A stretch of 63,498 nt of DNA from Candidatus Peribacteraceae bacterium (lineage in GTDB: Bacteria; Patescibacteriota; Gracilibacteria; Peribacterales; Peribacteraceae). The notes beneath the pieces were generated by a model, which worked only from the letters and a program-made list of their open reading frames with translations, ran no database searches and was not told where the DNA came from. This document shows positions 47,489 to 56,486 of this stretch, piece by piece (the first letter of the stretch is position 1; each line of letters begins with the position of its first letter). The DNA lies in the NCBI GenBank assembly GCA_028703835.1, contig JAQVMB010000006.1, positions 1-63,498 of the forward strand, written 5' to 3'. The translations under genes were made by a program, and so were the position numbers.

Positions 47489-50400
47489 TCATTTTCTACG
47501 CCTCCGCATCCATGCGAAGCCGGCGCCGGCACCTGCCGCCATCACGGCCAGCGCGGCGGGGCCGCTTTGGTTGAGGGGAACGGTGGCGGGATAGGCATAC
47601 TGGTACTGCGACACGATGGGAACGATCGGGATGCTCTGCGCGATGAGCGGCTGCGTTTGGGCGGCCACGAGGAGGCAGGAGGATGAGCAGCCGTCGCCGT
47701 CGGTGACATTGCCGTCATCGCACTGCTCATTCGCGTCCCTGATGCCGTCCCCGCAACGGATGGGGGTGCAGTTTTGGCGGCAGAGGAGACCGCCGTCACA
47801 TTGCTCCCCCGCTTGGACGATGCCGTCGCCGCAGCGGGCGAGCGTGCAGAGGTTGGAGCAGCGGTCGTTATTGATGTCATTCATGTCATCGCACTGCTCG
47901 TTTCGGTCCAGGATGCCGTCGCCGCAGTGCGCGGGGGTGCAATCCTTGCGACAAGCGTTGGGAGTGTAGTCGGAATTACGGGTGCCGGAATCGCACTGCT
48001 CCCCCGCTTGGAGGATGCCGTCGCCGCAGCGGGAGGATGTGCAGAGGGAGGTGCAGCCGTCGTCATTAGAGGTGTTGGCGTCGTCGCACTCCTCGCCGGG
48101 CTGGACGAAGCCATCGCCGCAGGCAGGTTTGCGGCAGTCGGCGGTGCAGAGGTCTTCGTTGGAATTGTTGCCGTCGTCGCACTCCTCCCCCGCCTGGATG
48201 ACCTTGTCTCCGCAGAAGGGCAGGGTGCAAAGCTTGGAACAGCCGGGGCTTCCGTCGCACTGCTCGCCGCTGTCTTGCACCCTGTCCCCGCAACGGGGGG
48301 AGGTGCAGTCGGTGCGGCAGCGGTCGGGAGTCGTATTGGAGTTTTCCTGGCCGTCATCGCACTGCTCGGTGCCCTGGACGAAGCCGTCGCCGCAGGAGGG
48401 GTACTTGCAGTGCGTCGTGCAGCCGTCCGTCTCATTGTCGTTGCCGTCGTCGCACTGCTCGGTCATCTGGACGATGCCGTCACCGCAACCGGGGAGGCGG
48501 CAATCATTGGTGCACCCGTCAGGATTGACACGGTTGCCGTCGTCGCACTGCTCATCCCCTTGGACGACGGCGTCGCCGCAGGCGGGCAGGCGGCAGTCAT
48601 TGGTGCAGCCGTCGGCGTTTGTGGCGTTGCCGTCGTCGCATTGTTCCGAAAGCTGGACGATGCCGTCGCCGCAGCGGGCGACGGGGGCGGAGGGGTAGAC
48701 GGCGGGCACGGAGGATGCTGCGGGAACGGGAACATACGAAGAGCGCGCAGATGAGGCAGACGGCGCAGGAGGAGAAGGGATGTAGGTGGAACGAACGGAG
48801 GAAGCGGCGGGTGTCACCGGAGGAACAAAGATGGAACGGGCAGAGGAAGCGGCTGGAGAGGAGGAACGCACGGAGGAAGCGGCTGGAGAGGAGGAACGGG
48901 CGGAGGAGGAGTGGACGGACGATACAACCGGAACGGACGCAGCGCTCTTGGAAGAGACGCCAGCGGTCGTGATCGACTCGCGCCTGCAGACACTGTTGCA
49001 GCCATCGTTGTTGAGGATGTTGGCGTCATCACACTGCTCCGTCCCTTTGACGAGACCGTCACCGCAGACGGGGCCGCAGACCGTTCCGGAGCACACCCAT
49101 CCGCTCTCCAGCTTGCAAGCCTTCGTGCAGCCGTCGCCGTTCTCCGTATTCTCATCGTCACACTGTTCGCCCGCATCCTGCGTCCCGTTGCCGCACGTTT
49201 GAGCACAGCGGCTGGGGACGCCGGTGCAGGAGTAGCCGGCATCGACGAGACAGGAAGTACAGCCGTCGTCATCCTTCGTATTGCGGTCGTCACACTGTTC
49301 GCCCTTGGCCGTGTCCACAACCCCGTCACCGCAGTTCTTCGAGCATTGGCTCGGGGAACCGATGCACGACCACCCCGCCTCGAGGGTGCAGAGAGAAGTA
49401 CAGCCGTCGCCTTTCGAAGTCCCGCCATCGTCGCACTGCTCGGTGCCCTTCAGGAGACCGTCACCGCATTCCGGCTTGCAAACGGGGACGCGGCCGACGA
49501 CGCACTCCCAGCCGTCCTCGAGGAGGCAGGAGGCGGAACAGCCGTCGTCGTTGGAGGCATTGCCGTCATCACAGGTTTCGTCGACCGCCGTTTCCACCTT
49601 GCCGTTGCCGCAGATCCCGCAGACGCTCTTCGTGCCGTTATGGATGCACGTCCAGTCAGCTTCGATGGTACAGACGGTGGAGCAGCCGTCCCCATCTTGG
49701 GGCTGTGATTGCTTGTCGTCGCAGGTCTCCGTGCCCTCGATGATCCCGTTGCCGCACTTCTGACAGACGGAAGGAGAACCGGAGCATGCCCAGCCGGATT
49801 CGATGGTGCAGGAGGCGGAGCAGCCGTCTCCACTCTCCATGTTGCCGTCCTCGCAGGTCTCCGTGCCCTCAATGATCCCGTTGCCGCAGGTCTTGTTGCA
49901 CTGGCTGGGAGCACCGGTGCAGGAGTAGCCGGCTTCTATGCGACAGGAAGCGCTGCAGCCGTCGCCGCTTGATCCATTCCAATCATCGCATTCCTCCCCT
50001 GCGGCCGCATCCACAGTGCCGTCGCCGCAGTTCTTGGCGCATTGGCTCGGGGAACCGATGCACGAGTAGCCCGCCTCGATGGTGCAGGTGGCGGAACAGC
50101 CGTCGCCCTTCGTCTTTCCGCCGTCATCGCACTGTTCCGTGTCTTTCACGAGGCTGTCGCCGCAGACGGGCTTGCAAACGGGGACGCGGCCGACGACGCA
50201 CTCCCAGCCGTCCTCGAGGAGGCAGGAGGCGGAACAGCCGTCGTCGTCGGAGTCATTCCCGTCATCACAGGTTTCGTCCAGGGCACTCTCCACCTTGCCG
50301 TTGCCGCAGATCCCGCAGACGCTCTTCGTGCCGTTATGGATGCACGTCCAGTCAGTTTCGATGGTACAGACGGTGGAGCAGCCGTCACCGTTCTGGGGGG

Positions 50401-52063
50401 AAGACTGCTTGTCGTCGCAGGACTCCGTGCCCTCGATGATCCCGTTGCCGCACTTCTGACAAACCGAAGGGGAACCGGCACAGGACCAACCGGTCTCGAG
50501 GGCGCAGGAGGCGGAGCAGCCGTCGCTGCCCGCGGCATCTTCGTCGTCGCAAGTTTCCCCGCTGTCGATGACGCCATTCCCGCAGTTCTTGCTGCACACA
50601 CTGGGAGCACCGGAACAGGAATATCCTGCCTCGATGGTGCAGGAGGCGGAGCAGCCGTCGCCCTTTGTCTTCCCGTCGTCATCACACTGCTCCGTGCCCA
50701 TCACGAGACCGTCGCCGCAAACGGGCTTGCAGACGGGGACGCGGCCGACGACGCACTCCCAGCCATCCTCGCGCTGGCAGGAGGCGGAACAGCCATCCCC
50801 GTTCATCGGAGTGGACTGACCGTCATCGCAGGTTTCGGTGCTCTTCACGATGCCGTCACCGCAGACGGCGTAGCAAGTATCGAGACGGTAGAGCAGGCCA
50901 CCGGGATTTGTCTGGGCCGTGGAACCAGCCACAGCTCGGTTTATGACATCGATGGCAAGCGTATTGTTGCCGCTGACAACGGGGAGAGCCATGCTCTTGA
51001 CGGGGCTGTTCGCGTGGTACTCGCCGGTCGTGTCATCGGTCACAACGGTACCGTTCATGGATACCTTCACAAAATCATCAACGGCAACGGCCAGTCGTGA
51101 AGAAGATACAATCCCCGGGGGGATCGTGAACGACCGGAGGAAATGGACGGTTTCGGAGTTCTGGGGATTTTGGACAAAGGGCGCGTTCCAGAGCCAGGAG
51201 GCCCCGGGAATGGTTGCGACCCAATTGGGGTTGCCGGAGTAGACGGTGGAGGCGGGGGCTCCATTTGCGGTGGTTTGCGCGTCGCTGACGATGGAGCTGC
51301 AGGCGTATCCGCTTTCGATGGCACACGTCTTGGAGCAGCCGTCGCCGTTGATTGCATTCCCGTCGTCGCAGGCTTCGCCGCTGTTGAGGATGCCGTCGCC
51401 GCAGGGTGGAGCCGTCACAGTGAGTGTGGCAATCGTTTTTGTTTCCTTCAGGCCGCCGCCGGCACATTGGTAAAAGAAATCTACGGTCCCCGCTGCAGTA
51501 GGTGTCAATGTCGTACCGCCGAAGTCGTTACTCGTTTCCCATATGCCGTTCGAAGTCCAGAAATGACATCCCCCTGCTATCCACCCTCCATTGTTCCAGG
51601 TGATTGGGACCGACTCGCCAAGATGAATAGTAGGGGGGTCTACGGAGATAGTTGGCGGCTGGGGATAAACTAAAAAACTATAATCCGCAGTACCTTGCTG
51701 CTTACAAAAATATTGTCCATTTCCTCCAGGCCTTGTAAAGGTGTAGCTGGCTGTTCCGCTGCTGCCAGCATGCCAGTCGCGATAAAATAGTCTCTGATTA
51801 ACCCCTCCATTAACGCACGTCCAGCAGCCTGACAGCGAATCGTTTATATTTGTATGCCATGCAATACTGACTGTGTCTCCAACATAGAAAGTATCACCGT
51901 GGCTCGTGTTATTGTTGGTAAGTGTGATCCAGCCATATTGGGAGGAAAGTGTGATTGATGCCTGGGTAGCGCCCTCTTTCATCAGCAACGAAACCGCAAC
52001 CACTGCCATCAAGAGGGTGAGAGCGGTAACAGCCGTTTGCCAGCGGAAAAGACGGGGCAGCAC
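47489..52063 (-). CDS. Giant Cys-rich DUF4215-type surface protein A
   Basis: The 1524-residue protein has an N-terminal membrane anchor or signal (ALTLLMAVVAVSLLM), two Ig-like stretches (about 40-220), and then about 26 copies of the Cys-rich repeat CGDGIVxxxEQCDDGN...DGC...C (DUF4215/Myxococcus-type). A Ser/Ala/Arg/Pro hinge (AASSVRSSSPAASSARS) splits 15 repeats from 11. The tail is PLNQSGPAALAVMAAGAGAG then FAWMRRRRK. The GTG at 52063 is used, with TGA-TACACT 11 bases upstream; a TTG at 52114 is an alternative. It contains long internal duplications. Confidence 0.88.
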   Translation of the reverse strand: MLPRLFRWQTAVTALTLLMAVVAVSLLMKEGATQASITLSSQYGWITLTNNNTSHGDTFYVGDTVSIAWHTNINDSLSGCWTCVNGGVNQRLFYRDWHAGSSGTASYTFTRPGGNGQYFCKQQGTADYSFLVYPQPPTISVDPPTIHLGESVPITWNNGGWIAGGCHFWTSNGIWETSNDFGGTTLTPTAAGTVDFFYQCAGGGLKETKTIATLTVTAPPCGDGILNSGEACDDGNAINGDGCSKTCAIESGYACSSIVSDAQTTANGAPASTVYSGNPNWVATIPGASWLWNAPFVQNPQNSETVHFLRSFTIPPGIVSSSRLAVAVDDFVKVSMNGTVVTDDTTGEYHANSPVKSMALPVVSGNNTLAIDVINRAVAGSTAQTNPGGLLYRLDTCYAVCGDGIVKSTETCDDGQSTPMNGDGCSASCQREDGWECVVGRVPVCKPVCGDGLVMGTEQCDDDGKTKGDGCSASCTIEAGYSCSGAPSVCSKNCGNGVIDSGETCDDEDAAGSDGCSASCALETGWSCAGSPSVCQKCGNGIIEGTESCDDKQSSPQNGDGCSTVCTIETDWTCIHNGTKSVCGICGNGKVESALDETCDDGNDSDDDGCSASCLLEDGWECVVGRVPVCKPVCGDSLVKDTEQCDDGGKTKGDGCSATCTIEAGYSCIGSPSQCAKNCGDGTVDAAAGEECDDWNGSSGDGCSASCRIEAGYSCTGAPSQCNKTCGNGIIEGTETCEDGNMESGDGCSASCTIESGWACSGSPSVCQKCGNGIIEGTETCDDKQSQPQDGDGCSTVCTIEADWTCIHNGTKSVCGICGNGKVETAVDETCDDGNASNDDGCSASCLLEDGWECVVGRVPVCKPECGDGLLKGTEQCDDGGTSKGDGCTSLCTLEAGWSCIGSPSQCSKNCGDGVVDTAKGEQCDDRNTKDDDGCTSCLVDAGYSCTGVPSRCAQTCGNGTQDAGEQCDDENTENGDGCTKACKLESGWVCSGTVCGPVCGDGLVKGTEQCDDANILNNDGCNSVCRRESITTAGVSSKSAASVPVVSSVHSSSARSSSPAASSVRSSSPAASSARSIFVPPVTPAASSVRSTYIPSPPAPSASSARSSYVPVPAASSVPAVYPSAPVARCGDGIVQLSEQCDDGNATNADGCTNDCRLPACGDAVVQGDEQCDDGNRVNPDGCTNDCRLPGCGDGIVQMTEQCDDGNDNETDGCTTHCKYPSCGDGFVQGTEQCDDGQENSNTTPDRCRTDCTSPRCGDRVQDSGEQCDGSPGCSKLCTLPFCGDKVIQAGEECDDGNNSNEDLCTADCRKPACGDGFVQPGEECDDANTSNDDGCTSLCTSSRCGDGILQAGEQCDSGTRNSDYTPNACRKDCTPAHCGDGILDRNEQCDDMNDINNDRCSNLCTLARCGDGIVQAGEQCDGGLLCRQNCTPIRCGDGIRDANEQCDDGNVTDGDGCSSSCLLVAAQTQPLIAQSIPIVPIVSQYQYAYPATVPLNQSGPAALAVMAAGAGAGFAWMRRRRK
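47492..47578 (-). other. Candidate sorting tail of protein A
   Basis: Encodes PLNQSGP, a 16-residue Ala/Gly/Val segment and RRRRK at the very C-terminus. The order motif, hydrophobic stretch, basic end is that of LPxTG sorting signals, with LNQSG in place of LPxTG. Confidence 0.6.
49441..50830 (-). repeat. Internal segmental duplications in protein A
   Basis: The block starting GGGACGCGGCCGACGACGCA occurs at about 49479, 50179 and 50735, and the units around it are similar for hundreds of bases. The first two are about 700 bases apart, the last about 560. At protein level it repeats CLLEDGWECVVGRVPVCKP and CTIEADWTCIHNGTKSVCG, so it reflects recent tandem duplication of several DUF4215 units. 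Confidence 0.75.
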
Positions 52064-52170
52064 TACGGATGGAAAGTGTATCACCTTCGTTCCCTCCGAC
52101 AATGCCGCTCGCAATTCTCGCCACTTTCATAATCTCTATGTACTATTCGTTCTTCATCTTCGCCTTACCC

Positions 52171-55100
52171 TCAGTGTTTCCTCTTCCTCTTCACCCACGC
52201 GAACCCGGCACCCGCACCTGCCGCCATCACAGCCAGCGCGGCCGGGCCGCTTTGGTTGAGGGGAGCGGTTGTGGGATAGGCATACTGGTACTGCGGCACC
52301 ATATGAGTGAGCGGCATGGTCTGCGCAATGAGGGGCTGAGTCTGGGCTGCGACGAGGAGACAGGAGGATGAGCAGCCGTCGCCGTCTCTGGCATTGCCGT
52401 CATCGCACTGCTCGGAGGCGTCCTGGATGCCGTCGCCGCAGCGGATGAGGGTGCAGGTGGAGCGGCAACCCGAGCCGCCGTCGCACTGTTCTCCATTCTG
52501 GACGATAGAGTCGCCGCAGGAAGGCAGCTTGCAGAGATTGGAGCAGCGGTCATTATTGATGTCATTCATGTCGTCGCACTGCTCGTTTCGGTCGAGAACG
52601 CCATCCCCGCAGCGGGCAGGGGTACAGTCCTTGCGGCAGGCGTTGGGGGTGTAATCGGAGTTCTTGGTGCCCTGGTCGCACTGTTCGCCTTGCTGGAGAA
52701 CGCCATCCCCGCAGCGGGGGGCCTTGCAGGTGGAGGTGCAATCGTCATCGTTGGAGGTATTGCCGTCGTCGCACTCCTCTCCGGGCTGGGTGAAGCCGTC
52801 ACCGCAGGCAGGCTTGCGGCAGTCCGTGGTGCAGAGATCCTCGTTGGAGTTATTGCCGTCGTCGCATTGCTCACCGGCTTGGATGATCTTGTCGCCGCAG
52901 TAGGGCATCTGGCAATTGGCGAGGCATCCGGGTGTTCCGTCGCACTGCTCCCCGGTGTCCTGCACCTTGTCCCCGCAGCGGGGGGCCTTGCAGGTGGTGC
53001 GGCAGCGGTCGGGGACGGTATTGGAATTATCCTCGCCCTCGTCGCACTGCTCGGTGCCCTGGACGATGCCGTCGCCGCAGACGGGGTACTTGCACCGGGT
53101 GGTGCAGGAATCATCATCGGCCTGATTGCCATCGTCACACTGTTCCGAAAGCTGCGTGATGCCGTCGCCGCAGGAGGGCAACTGGCAACCATTCGTGCAG
53201 CCGTCGGCGTTGGTGCGGTTGCCGTCATCGCACTGTTCGCCGCTCTGGACGATGCCGTCGCCGCAAGAGGGACGCTTGCAGGACGTCGTGCAGCCGTCAT
53301 CGTTCGAGGCGTTGCCATCGTCACACTGTTCAGTGAGCTGCGTGATGCCGTCGCCGCAGGAGGGCAACCTGCACACGTTGGTGCAGCCATCGATGTCCGA
53401 CGCGTTGCCGTCGTCGCAGGCTTCGCCGGCTTGGGTGATGCCGTCGCCGCAGCGGGCCGTGGGAGCGGCCGGGTACACGGGACTCTGGGAAGAGGCGGCG
53501 GGAGACTGGAAGTACGTGGAGCGGGCGGAGGAGGAGGCGGGGGCGGGCGGGGGCGGAACGGAAACGGCACGGGCGGAAGAAGCGGCGGGTGTCACCGGAG
53601 GAACGAAGATGGAACGTGCGGAAGAAGCGGCGGAAGGAACGTAGGGACGGGCGGAGGAGACAGCAGCGTTTGTCGCGGCTTCGCGTCGGCAGGTGCTGCT
53701 GCAGCCGTCACTGTTGGAGGTATTGCCGTCGTCGCACTGCTCGGCGCCCTTCAGGAGGCCGTCGCCGCAGACGGTCATGCACGACGTACCCGTGCAGGAC
53801 CAGCCCGGTTCGAGCCTGCAGGCCGACGTGCAGCCGTCGTTCGCATTGGTGTTGAAGTCGTCGCACTGCTCTTCGTCATCCTGCCTGCCGTTGCCGCAGG
53901 TCTCGGAGCATTTGCTCGGCACACCCGTGCAGGAGTAGCCGCGATCCACCAGGCAGGACGTGCAGCCGTCATCGTCCCGCGTATTGCGATCGTCGCACTC
54001 TTCGCCTTCGGACTGATCCACCGTCCCGTCGCCGCAGTTCTGCGAGCAAGCACTCGGAGAACCGATGCAGGAGAAGCCGGCTTCTCGTGTGCAGAGCGAG
54101 GAACAGCCGTTACCGCCGGACTTGTCGCCGTCGTCGCACTGCTCGGTGCCGAGCACCATCCCATCGCCGCACACGGGCTTACAGGGTTGGCCTGCCGTGC
54201 AGGTCCATCCGTCTTCGCGGTAACAGAGTGCGGAACAGCCGTCATCCCCCCCCTGATTGCCGTCGTCGCACTGCTCGGTGCCCTTCACGAGGCTATCGCC
54301 GCAGACGGTCGTGCAGGACGTGCCCGTGCATGCCCATCCTGTTTCCAGCCTGCAGGCATTCGTGCAGCCGTCATTGTTGGCGGCATTTTCGTCATCGCAT
54401 TGCTCTCCTTGATCCATCACCCCGTTGCCGCAGGTTTTCTCGCACTGACTTGGCACGCCCATACAGGCATATCCCGACTCAGCCCGGCAGGAATTGCTGC
54501 AGCCATCTCCATTGGATCCATTCCAATCATCGCATTCTTCGCCGGCATCGAGCGTGCCGTTGCCGCAGGTTTTCTCGCAGCGGCTGGGCTCATCCAGCGT
54601 GCAAGCGTATCCCGTGTCGATCGTGCAGGACGTACAGCCGTCCCGGGACGTGCTGTTATCATCGTCGCACTGCTCGGATCCCCGGATCAGGCCGTCGCCG
54701 CACGTGGGCCGGCAGGGTTGGCCGGCCGCGCAAGTCCATCCGTCTTCGCGGTAACAGAGTGCGGAACAGCCGTCATCCCCCCCCTGGCCGCCGTCGTCGC
54801 ACTCCTCGTCACCTTCCACCTTGCTGTTGCCGCATCGGCTGCAGACGGTCTTCGTGCCGTTATGCGTGCAATCCCATCCGTCTTCGAGCTGGCAGGAAGC
54901 GGAGCAACCGTCCTCGTTCTGAAGCGGCGATTGCTTGTCATCGCAGGTCTCCGTCCCCTCAACGATCCCGTTGCCGCACTTGTTGCAGATGCTGATCCCG
55001 TCGCCGGTGCTGCAGGTCCAACCGCTGACGACGGCGCTGCACGTCGCATTGCATCCTTCGGATCCGTTCTTATTCCCGTCATCGCAGGCTTCCCCGCTCT

Positions 55101-56310
55101 GGATGATGCCGTCGCCGCACGCGCGGCAAACGCTCCTGCCCTGCGCATTGGTGGTGCACTGCCAGCCGCTGACGATTTCATTGCAGTATTCATTACAGCC
55201 TTCCGAACCGTCCGTATTCCCGTCGTCGCAGGCTTCCGTTCCCTCCTTCACTCCGTTGCCGCACCGCCGGCAGACGCTCTTGTTGTTCTGCCGGTCACAC
55301 TCCCATCCGTCTTCGATCCGGCAAGCGGTGGAGCAACCATCATTGTTGGCGGTTGCCTTCTCCTTATCGTCGCATTCTTCATCGCCTTTCAGAAGACCGT
55401 CCCCGCAGATGGGAGCACATACGCTGGGCGCGGAACCGGTACAGTTCCACCCCGTTTCGACGTCACAGTTGCCGGAGCAGCCGTCGTCGTCGTCCTCATC
55501 CCCGTCATCGCATGCATCCGTGCCGTCGATGATGCCGTCTCCGCATATCGGTGCGGCAAGAATCTGGAAGGTCTGTGTCGCCGTCTTCCATAGCGTGGAG
55601 TCGATGGTGCGCGTCCCGAACCCTGGGTTCGCGGTAATTTCCATATGCACATGGCACCCCTGCGCCGAGAACTCATACGCCCCTGGCAAGGTTCCCGACG
55701 CATCCGTCTGGACGATCTCATGTCCACTGTAGTCTCCGGAACTCCAAAGATCATTGGAAGCGAACCACTCGCATTCCTGCCAACCATGGCTATCCCACGT
55801 CACTTCGAATGTGTCCCCTGCCGTCACGGAAGACGCCGAGAGCGAGAGCGAGGGATGGGGAGGAAGGACCCAGAATTCCGTTCCCACGCCCCCCGTCGAC
55901 TGCCCTGGAGGGTAGAGAGTCACTTGGTAGAACCCGGCGTTCGACGCGAAATTATGCAGTTCGCCGGAGCATGCATTGGACACAACGGTCCCCCCTCGCT
56001 TCAGTGTGCACGACCCTGTCCAAGGAGAACTCCATGAGACAACTACATCATGATCCCCGAAAAGCGCCTCGCCCGGAGCCGTCCCATTTCGGAAAGAAAC
56101 GGAAGCCGTCCCCGTCTGTCCCAGGAAGTGGATGCCCGTAGCGGCTGCCGATCCGGTTCCCAGGAGAACAAACAACACCAGGATCGTTTTCCGCCACCGA
56201 AGTATGTGCCCCACCTTCTCTCGAGCCCCACGTTTCGGCACACACGTCTCTTCTCCAAAGCGGAGAGGCTGTTGGTCTTTGAGGGCAAGTGGTGTTTGTT
56301 TCACGTCCAT
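52171..56310 (-). CDS. Giant Cys-rich DUF4215-type surface protein B
   Basis: The 1379-residue protein starts with a charged cytoplasmic stretch and one membrane helix (TILVLFVLLGTGSAAATG), then two Ig-like beta regions with Cys pairs, and about 26 DUF4215-type repeats. A Ser/Ala/Pro/Arg hinge (PAASSARSIFVPPVTPAASS-like, about residues 925-985) sits between 14 and 12 repeats. The tail is PLNQSGPAALAVMAAGAGAG then FAWVKRKRKH. TGC-TATAAT ends ten bases before the ATG. Highly similar to protein A in its C-terminal half, so they are tandem paralogues. A secure secreted or surface location; role unknown. Confidence 0.9.
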   Translation of the reverse strand: MDVKQTPLALKDQQPLRFGEETCVPKRGAREKVGHILRWRKTILVLFVLLGTGSAAATGIHFLGQTGTASVSFRNGTAPGEALFGDHDVVVSWSSPWTGSCTLKRGGTVVSNACSGELHNFASNAGFYQVTLYPPGQSTGGVGTEFWVLPPHPSLSLSASSVTAGDTFEVTWDSHGWQECEWFASNDLWSSGDYSGHEIVQTDASGTLPGAYEFSAQGCHVHMEITANPGFGTRTIDSTLWKTATQTFQILAAPICGDGIIDGTDACDDGDEDDDDGCSGNCDVETGWNCTGSAPSVCAPICGDGLLKGDEECDDKEKATANNDGCSTACRIEDGWECDRQNNKSVCRRCGNGVKEGTEACDDGNTDGSEGCNEYCNEIVSGWQCTTNAQGRSVCRACGDGIIQSGEACDDGNKNGSEGCNATCSAVVSGWTCSTGDGISICNKCGNGIVEGTETCDDKQSPLQNEDGCSASCQLEDGWDCTHNGTKTVCSRCGNSKVEGDEECDDGGQGGDDGCSALCYREDGWTCAAGQPCRPTCGDGLIRGSEQCDDDNSTSRDGCTSCTIDTGYACTLDEPSRCEKTCGNGTLDAGEECDDWNGSNGDGCSNSCRAESGYACMGVPSQCEKTCGNGVMDQGEQCDDENAANNDGCTNACRLETGWACTGTSCTTVCGDSLVKGTEQCDDGNQGGDDGCSALCYREDGWTCTAGQPCKPVCGDGMVLGTEQCDDGDKSGGNGCSSLCTREAGFSCIGSPSACSQNCGDGTVDQSEGEECDDRNTRDDDGCTSCLVDRGYSCTGVPSKCSETCGNGRQDDEEQCDDFNTNANDGCTSACRLEPGWSCTGTSCMTVCGDGLLKGAEQCDDGNTSNSDGCSSTCRREAATNAAVSSARPYVPSAASSARSIFVPPVTPAASSARAVSVPPPPAPASSSARSTYFQSPAASSQSPVYPAAPTARCGDGITQAGEACDDGNASDIDGCTNVCRLPSCGDGITQLTEQCDDGNASNDDGCTTSCKRPSCGDGIVQSGEQCDDGNRTNADGCTNGCQLPSCGDGITQLSEQCDDGNQADDDSCTTRCKYPVCGDGIVQGTEQCDEGEDNSNTVPDRCRTTCKAPRCGDKVQDTGEQCDGTPGCLANCQMPYCGDKIIQAGEQCDDGNNSNEDLCTTDCRKPACGDGFTQPGEECDDGNTSNDDDCTSTCKAPRCGDGVLQQGEQCDQGTKNSDYTPNACRKDCTPARCGDGVLDRNEQCDDMNDINNDRCSNLCKLPSCGDSIVQNGEQCDGGSGCRSTCTLIRCGDGIQDASEQCDDGNARDGDGCSSSCLLVAAQTQPLIAQTMPLTHMVPQYQYAYPTTAPLNQSGPAALAVMAAGAGAGFAWVKRKRKH
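52174..52263 (-). other. Candidate sorting tail of protein B
   Basis: Encodes PLNQSGP, a 16-residue Ala/Gly/Val segment and KRKRKH. Nearly the same as in protein A. Confidence 0.6.
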
Positions 56311-56320
56311 GAATCATGAA

Positions 56321-56326
56321 ATTATA
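56321..56326 (-). promoter_or_regulatory. Extended -10 box TATAAT for protein B
   Basis: TGC-TATAAT on the minus strand ends ten bases before the ATG at 56310. Confidence 0.55.
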
Positions 56327-56486
56327 GCACCATCTGCCCTTCCACGCGAGTTGCTCTTATAGCATACTTGTTGTTAAGTTACACTTAAATTCACTTAGGA
56401 ACGAAGAGCCGAAACGGATGACGCATCTCGATTCTTCTCGCGGTGCCAACCAACTTTCCATGTAATTTTTGCGTTCTGCCCCCCTC

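Noticed and set aside
52690-55593. 967-codon open frame on the plus strand opposite giant protein B
   Set aside because: It is an antisense shadow: the repeated Cys/Asp/Gly codons of the DUF4215 units leave few stops on the other strand. The product is a monotonous Ala/Val/Arg string without start signals or domains. The same holds for 47774-48754, 50042-51100 and 59694-61202.
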